A DNA stretch of 9,861 nt, taken from JBDLRH01 sp039800165. Lineage in GTDB: Bacteria > Pseudomonadota > Gammaproteobacteria > Burkholderiales > Burkholderiaceae_C. The notes below the pieces were generated by a model, which did not search any database, was not told where the DNA came from, and saw only the letters and a program-made list of their open reading frames with translations. Made by a program: the position numbers and the translations under genes. Positions 6,731 to 9,861 of this stretch are shown here, piece by piece; positions within the stretch are counted from its first letter, which is position 1; the number at the start of each line of letters is the position of its first letter. Location of the stretch: assembly GCA_039800165.1 (NCBI GenBank), contig JBDLRH010000126.1, forward strand, positions 1 through 9,861, read 5' to 3'.

Positions 6731-8326
6731 ATGCTTCGCAGATCGCTCGTCACCGCACTCACCGCCGCCGGCCTGCTGGCTGCCGCACTGGCCACCGCGC
6801 CCGCCCATGCCCAGGGGGCAGCCAAGACGCTGCGCTTCGTGCCGCACGCCAACCTGACGGTGCTGGACCCGACCTGGACCACCGCCTACGTGACGCGCAA
6901 CCACGCGTACATGATCTACGACACCCTGTTTGCGGTGAACCAGAAGGGCGAGATCAAGCCGCAGATGGTGGACAAGTACACCACCAGCAAGGACGGCAAG
7001 GTCTGGACCTTCACCCTGCGCGACGGGCTCGAGTTCCACGACGGCAAGCCGGTTACCAGCGAAGACGTGATTGCCTCGCTCAAGCGCTGGACGGCGCGCG
7101 ACGCGATGGGCGGCGTGCTGGCCAAGTTCATCGACAACTACGAGGCGGTGGACGCCAAGACCTTCAAGCTCAACCTGAAGGAGCCGTGCGGCATCGTGCT
7201 CGATGCGCTGGGCAAGCCGTCGTCCAACGTGCCGTTCATCATGCCCGCGCGCATTGCGGCCACCTCGCCGATGGAGCAGATCAAGGAGCACATCGGCTCG
7301 GGCCCGTTCACCTTCAAGGCCGACGAGTTCAAGCCGGGCGAGCGGGTGGTGTACCTCAAGAACGCCAAGTACAAGCCGCGCGCCGAGCCGATCGATGGCC
7401 TGAGCGGCGGCAAGGTGGTGCATGTGGACCGGGTCGAGTGGGTCATCATCCGCGACACGCAGACGCAGTTCAACGCCATCAAGGCCGGCGAGGTCGACTG
7501 GGTCGAGCAACCGGCGTTCGACCAGATCTCGTCGCTGAAGGCCACGCCCGACGTGCGCATCGACGACTTCGCGGTGGCGGGCCTGGCATTCATCATGCGC
7601 TTCAACCACCTGCACAAGCCGTTTGACAACCCGAAGATCCGCCAGGCGGCGATGGTCGCCATGGGGCAAGAGGCTTACCTGAAGACGCAGGTGGGCGTGC
7701 CCGGCCTGTACCGCTACTGCCCGAGCATCTACCCCTGCGGCACGCTGTACTCGAGCGACAAGACCGGCTACTTCACCGGCATGGCCAACCCGCAGAAGGC
7801 GCAGCAGATGCTCAAGGAGGCCGGCTACGACGGCACGCCGGTGGTGCTGATGCGACCCACCGACCTGGCCTCGATTGCCAAGATCCCGCTGGTGGCCAAG
7901 CAGCAGCTCGAGGCCGCGGGCTTCAAGGTCGACTTCCAGCAGATGGACTGGGCCTCGCTGCTGGCGCGCCGCGCCAAGCAGGACGCGCCGGCACAGGGCG
8001 GCTGGAACCTGTTCCTCACCGCGTGGACCGCGGGTGACCTCGAGAACCCGCTGGGCATGGCCATGCTGAACGCGCGCGGCAAGAGCGGCTGGTTCGGCTG
8101 GCACGACGAGCCGCGCATCGAGCAACTGAAGGACAAGTTCGCGCGCGCCAAGACGGTGGCCGAGAAGAAGAAGATCGCCGAAGACCTGCAACTGCTGGCG
8201 ATGGAGACCGCCACCCACGCGCCGCTGGGTCAGTACCAGAGCCCGAGCGTGGTGCGCAAGAACATCAGCAACCTGATCCCGGTGAACGCCGGTGTGCCGG
8301 TGCTGTGGGGCGTGAAGAAGAACTGA
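6731..8326 (+). CDS. Periplasmic solute-binding protein, SBP_bac_5 (peptide/opine/nickel) family
   Basis: This 531-residue protein is the substrate receptor of a dipeptide/oligopeptide-type ABC importer. It starts with a classical Sec signal peptide: MLRRS, a hydrophobic Ala/Leu core, then AHA at 25-27, with cleavage predicted before Gln28. No lipobox cysteine is present. The family signature near residues 62-120 includes YDTLF, GEIKPQMV, WTFTLRDGLEFHDGKPVTSED and a following Leu-Lys-Arg-Trp. A later region, HKPFDNPKIRQAAMVAM, is the standard SBP_bac_5 motif where lobe II begins. Two cysteines lie close together in RYCPSIYPCG, and such pairs can form a disulfide in the periplasm. It lies between the amidases and a DppB-type permease, so it is probably their dedicated receptor. 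DppA, GsiB and opine-binding proteins share this fold, so the ligand cannot be named from sequence. Confidence 0.94.
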   Translation: MLRRSLVTALTAAGLLAAALATAPAHAQGAAKTLRFVPHANLTVLDPTWTTAYVTRNHAYMIYDTLFAVNQKGEIKPQMVDKYTTSKDGKVWTFTLRDGLEFHDGKPVTSEDVIASLKRWTARDAMGGVLAKFIDNYEAVDAKTFKLNLKEPCGIVLDALGKPSSNVPFIMPARIAATSPMEQIKEHIGSGPFTFKADEFKPGERVVYLKNAKYKPRAEPIDGLSGGKVVHVDRVEWVIIRDTQTQFNAIKAGEVDWVEQPAFDQISSLKATPDVRIDDFAVAGLAFIMRFNHLHKPFDNPKIRQAAMVAMGQEAYLKTQVGVPGLYRYCPSIYPCGTLYSSDKTGYFTGMANPQKAQQMLKEAGYDGTPVVLMRPTDLASIAKIPLVAKQQLEAAGFKVDFQQMDWASLLARRAKQDAPAQGGWNLFLTAWTAGDLENPLGMAMLNARGKSGWFGWHDEPRIEQLKDKFARAKTVAEKKKIAEDLQLLAMETATHAPLGQYQSPSVVRKNISNLIPVNAGVPVLWGVKKN

Positions 8327-8327
8327 T

Positions 8328-8370
8328 GCCCGGCCCCCGGCGCCCCGCCTCGCGGCGGGGCGGCCCGGGC
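8328..8370 (+). promoter_or_regulatory. Strong GC hairpin between binding-protein and permease genes
   Basis: Just after the stop at 8324-8326, CGCCCCGCC (8341-8349) and GGCGGGGCG (8354-8362) form a perfect 9-bp stem with a TCGC loop. An outer pair, GCCCGG (8328-8333) with CCGGGC (8365-8370), can extend it across an internal loop. No T-run follows, so it is unlikely to be an intrinsic terminator. Such hairpins after binding-protein genes commonly block 3' decay and let the receptor be made in excess over the membrane subunits. That role is inferred from position. The following permease ATG (8383) has no obvious ribosome site. Confidence 0.6.
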
Positions 8371-8382
8371 GCCTGACCGCTC

Positions 8383-9336
8383 ATGCTGCGATTCCTGATC
8401 CAGCGGCTGCTGGCCGTCGTGCCGGTGCTGCTGGTGGTCTCCATCGTCGTTTTCCTGATCCTGCGCCTGGCGCCGGGAGACCCGGCCGCCGTCATCGCTG
8501 GCGCGTCGGCCACCAGCCAGGAGATCGAGCAGGTGCGCAAGCAGCTGGGGCTGGACCAGCCGCTGGTGGTGCAGTACGGCATCTGGGTGGGCAAGGTGCT
8601 GCAGGGCGACCTGGGCTATTCCTTCTACCTGAACCGGCCGGTGACCGACCTGATCGCGCAGCGCATCGAACCAACGCTCGCGCTGGCCTTCGGCACCATC
8701 GTGCTGGCCGTGCTGCTGGCGGTGCCGCTGGGCACGCTGGCCGCATGGCGCATGGGCGGCTGGCTGGACCGGCTGCTGTCGGGTTTTTCGGTGCTGGGCT
8801 TCTCGGTGCCGGTGTTCGTGATCGGCTACGTGCTGATCTACATCTTCTCGATGCAGCTGTCCATCCTGCCGGTACAGGGCTACAAGCGCCTGTTCGGCAA
8901 CGACGGGCAGGGCCTGTGGGCGTGGATGCGCCACCTGATCCTGCCCTGGGCCACGCTCGGGCTGATCTACATCGCGCTGATCGCGCGGGTGACGCGCGCC
9001 AGCGTCTCCGAGGCGCTGACCGAGGACTACATCCGCACTGCGCGCGCCAAGGGCATCAACGAGGTGGCGGTGCTGTTGCGCCACGCGCTGGCCAACGCCG
9101 CGGTGCCCATCGTCACCGTGATCGGCATTGGCGTGGCGCTGCTGATCGGCGGCGTGGTGGTCACCGAGACGGTGTATTCGATTCCGGGCTTGGGGTCGCT
9201 GACGGTGGAGGCGGTGCTGAACCGCGACTTCCCGATGATCCAGGGCGTGGTGCTGTTCTTCAGCGTGCTGTACGTGCTGATCAACCTGCTGGTGGACGTG
9301 AGCTACCTGTTCCTTGATCCGCGGATCCGGTACTGA
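8383..9336 (+). CDS. ABC transporter permease, DppB/OppB type
   Basis: This 317-residue inner-membrane subunit has about six membrane helices and belongs to the binding-protein-dependent permease family of peptide/opine/nickel importers. It opens with the family-typical MLRFLIQRLLAVVPVLLVVS, followed by LRLAPGDPA (28-36) and a periplasmic segment QLGLDQPLVVQYG (54-66). The cytoplasmic EAA loop that docks the ATPase is at about residues 216-242 (YIRTARAKGINEVAVLLRHA and on). SIPGLGSL follows, and the protein ends in YLFLDPRIRY, the usual DppB-type terminus. Length is normal for the family. It follows the binding-protein gene by 56 bases and should pair with the DppC-type subunit starting at 9699. 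The unusual point is the 362-base spacer between these two permease genes. ATPase genes are expected beyond the right edge. Confidence 0.95.
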   Translation: MLRFLIQRLLAVVPVLLVVSIVVFLILRLAPGDPAAVIAGASATSQEIEQVRKQLGLDQPLVVQYGIWVGKVLQGDLGYSFYLNRPVTDLIAQRIEPTLALAFGTIVLAVLLAVPLGTLAAWRMGGWLDRLLSGFSVLGFSVPVFVIGYVLIYIFSMQLSILPVQGYKRLFGNDGQGLWAWMRHLILPWATLGLIYIALIARVTRASVSEALTEDYIRTARAKGINEVAVLLRHALANAAVPIVTVIGIGVALLIGGVVVTETVYSIPGLGSLTVEAVLNRDFPMIQGVVLFFSVLYVLINLLVDVSYLFLDPRIRY

Positions 9337-9398
9337 GATGCGCATCGTGTTCGCATTCGCTGCAGCTTCGCTCGTTCGTACGCGATGGGCGTTCGTTC
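9337..9398. other. Left end of the long permease-permease spacer, short repeats and palindromes
   Basis: No gene is seen here. The stretch starts right after the permease stop with the perfect palindrome GATGCGCATC (9337-9346), has the palindrome GCTGCAGC (9359-9366), and is rich in TTCG tetranucleotides. A 12-base unit, CGTTCGTACGCG at 9373-9384, recurs with one change at 9390-9401, running into element A. Composition differs from the flanking coding sequence. Confidence 0.45.
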
Positions 9399-9498
9399 GC
9401 GTGCGACCGGGGTGCCCTGTTGCGCTCACGTCCCCCGCGACGGGCTGCGCCCGCCGCTCCTCCTTGACTTCGCTTCACAGGGCACCCCGGCCGCACGC
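9399..9498. repeat. Structured repeat element A (outer stem, conserved strands, inner hairpin)
   Basis: Outer arms at 9399-9420 and 9477-9498 are inverted complements at 21 of 22 positions, the only mismatch being A9406 against C9491. Inside lies a 56-base core. Its first strand is TGCGCTCACGTCCCCC (9421-9436) and its last is TCCTCCTTGACTTCGCTTC (9458-9476). Between them is a small hairpin (9437-9457): GCG and CGGGC pair with GCCCG and CGC around a TGC loop, with one A-C mismatch. The two core strands recur almost unchanged, in opposite orientation, in element B. It does not encode a credible protein and no transposase is nearby. I recognise no named family. It could be a non-autonomous mobile repeat or a structured RNA motif. 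Confidence 0.8.
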
Positions 9499-9555
9499 TC
9501 TGGTGCGTGTCGCCGGTGCGCATGCGCTGCGCTCGCGCGCGGTCGGCACGCCAGG
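9499..9555. repeat. GC-rich hairpin spacer between elements A and B
   Basis: GCGTGTCG (9505-9512) pairs with CGGCACGC (9544-9551) with one G-T wobble, and CCG/CGG can continue the stem inward. The loop side contains the perfect palindrome GCGCATGCGC (9518-9527) and a CG-alternating run (9533-9540). It shares no core sequence with A or B. It could be a third, unrelated hairpin or a decayed element. Confidence 0.45.
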
Positions 9556-9665
9556 GGTCACGGTGGCGGGTACCGGGCGAAGCGAAGTCAAGGAGGAGCC
9601 GCAGGCTGCCCCGCAGCATGCGGCGGGGGACATGAGCGCAGCCCGGTACCCATCCCCCCGGGACC
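9556..9665. repeat. Structured repeat element B, inverted relative to element A
   Basis: Perfect 11-bp arms, GGGTACCGGGC (9568-9578) and GCCCGGTACCC (9641-9651), close the core. Beyond a 1/3-base asymmetric loop, the stem continues between 9556-9566 and 9655-9665 with 9 of 11 pairs. Read on the minus strand, the 62-base core (9579-9640) starts TGCGCTCATGTCCCCC and ends TCCTCCTTGACTTCGCTTC. That is one change from A in the first strand and none in the second. The inner hairpin (9598-9624) pairs GCCGCA with TGCGGC and GCTGC with GCAGC around a CCC loop, with one G-A mismatch, and its sequence differs from that of A. Both stems thus differ between copies yet remain paired. It ends 33 bases before the next permease ATG. 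Confidence 0.8.
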
Positions 9666-9687
9666 GCGCTCCCAAACGCAGCGCATG

Positions 9688-9693
9688 AAGGTG
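9688..9693 (+). promoter_or_regulatory. Ribosome binding site of the second permease
   Basis: AAGGTG lies 5 bases before ATG 9699 and supports that start. The same bases sit inside a five-codon frame (ATG 9685, stop 9700-9702) whose stop overlaps the permease ATG. Confidence 0.55.
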
Positions 9694-9698
9694 TCGCG

Positions 9699-9861
9699 AT
9701 GAACGCCACACTCATCCGCCTGTCGCAAAACGGCGCCGTGCGCTTCGGCGGCTCGGTACTGGTCTTGCTGGTGCTGATCGCGCTGGCCGCCCCCTGGCTC
9801 GGTACGGTCGACCCGGCTGCGATGGATGCATCGCACATCTACGCCCAGGCCGGTACCCGTG
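9699..9861 (+). CDS. ABC transporter permease, DppC/OppC type, 5' part only
   Basis: The first 54 residues of a second peptide-type ABC permease are visible before the window ends. They comprise a short polar N-terminus (MNATLIRLSQNGAVRFGG) and a hydrophobic first membrane helix (SVLVLLVLIALAAPWLG, about residues 19-35). The periplasmic start VDPAAMDASHIYAQAGTR follows, matching the usual DppC pattern of first helix, Ala-Pro-Trp-Leu and Asp-Pro. The rest, including the EAA loop, lies beyond the edge. It should form the membrane channel together with the permease ending at 9336. Its frame is intact and has its own ribosome site, so the repeat elements upstream have not broken the gene. They may still affect how strongly it is expressed relative to the first permease. 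Confidence 0.88.
   Translation, partial: MNATLIRLSQNGAVRFGGSVLVLLVLIALAAPWLGTVDPAAMDASHIYAQAGTR

Noticed and set aside
6461..8218. 585-codon minus-strand open frame opposite the binding-protein gene
   Set aside because: Same shadow effect: it spans two plus-strand genes and their gap and contains no recognisable domain.
8230..9429. Minus-strand frame starting at the GTG inside element A and running under the permease
   Set aside because: It runs antisense to a clear permease and has a His/Gln/Arg-biased composition. Only the start context is of interest, and that is discussed under the element findings.
9399..9665. Integron attC sites
   Set aside because: Variable arms and imperfect palindromes are suggestive, but no GTTRRRY/RYYYAAC core pairs were found, no integrase is present, and the spacer carries no cassette gene.
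9399..9665. Ordinary intrinsic terminators
   Set aside because: The arms enclose 56-62-base conserved cores instead of short loops, no T-tract follows either strand's stem, and the position is inside a transporter operon.
9314..9688. Plus-strand open frame through the spacer elements
   Set aside because: It overlaps the permease end, is built from repeat arms and has no ribosome site or domain. The structured-repeat explanation accounts for the sequence better.

Overview
The window is GC-rich, tightly packed DNA, with GC/GC-ending codons and 4-bp ATGA gene overlaps. Its protein families are a P450, a class I glutamine amidotransferase, an AraC regulator, a DMT exporter, amidase-signature enzymes and a peptide-type ABC transporter. 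Together these suggest a betaproteobacterium, most likely Burkholderiales (Comamonadaceae-like). That placement rests on composition and protein style, not on a marker gene.

Layout. On the minus strand, positions 1-1542 hold a two-gene unit: a class I glutamine amidotransferase-like protein (784-1542) overlapping by 4 bp a cytochrome P450 that runs off the left edge (1-787). Divergent from it, on the plus strand, an AraC-family regulator (1688-2686) overlaps by 4 bp a 10-TM EamA/DMT permease (2683-3582). After a 99-bp gap comes a plus-strand catabolic and uptake unit: two different amidase-signature hydrolases (3682-5151 and 5161-6618), a secreted SBP_bac_5 solute-binding protein (6731-8326), a DppB-type permease (8383-9336) and the start of a DppC-type permease (9699 to the right edge). 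The simplest reading is import of a small amide- or peptide-like compound and cytoplasmic hydrolysis of its amide bonds. The AraC protein, the DMT exporter and perhaps the oxidative P450/GATase pair would belong to the same or a neighbouring pathway. The substrate cannot be read from sequence.

The most unusual part is the 362-bp gap between the two permease genes (9337-9698), where such genes normally abut. It holds two related structured elements in opposite orientation (A, 9399-9498; B, 9556-9665). Each has an outer inverted-repeat stem whose sequence differs between copies but pairs within its own copy. Each has two nearly identical conserved strands, and between them a small inner hairpin whose sequence again differs while its pairing is kept. 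Conserved strands with compensated stems are the signature of a selected RNA or DNA fold. I do not recognise a named family for it. The conserved strand contains a perfect Shine-Dalgarno-like AAGGAGG (CCTCCTT on the other strand), and the two cores could also pair with each other over 21 bp without mismatch.

Smaller intercistronic hairpins lie before the binding-protein gene (6690-6706) and between it and the first permease (8328-8370). No tRNA, rRNA, CRISPR array, transposase or integrase is visible.
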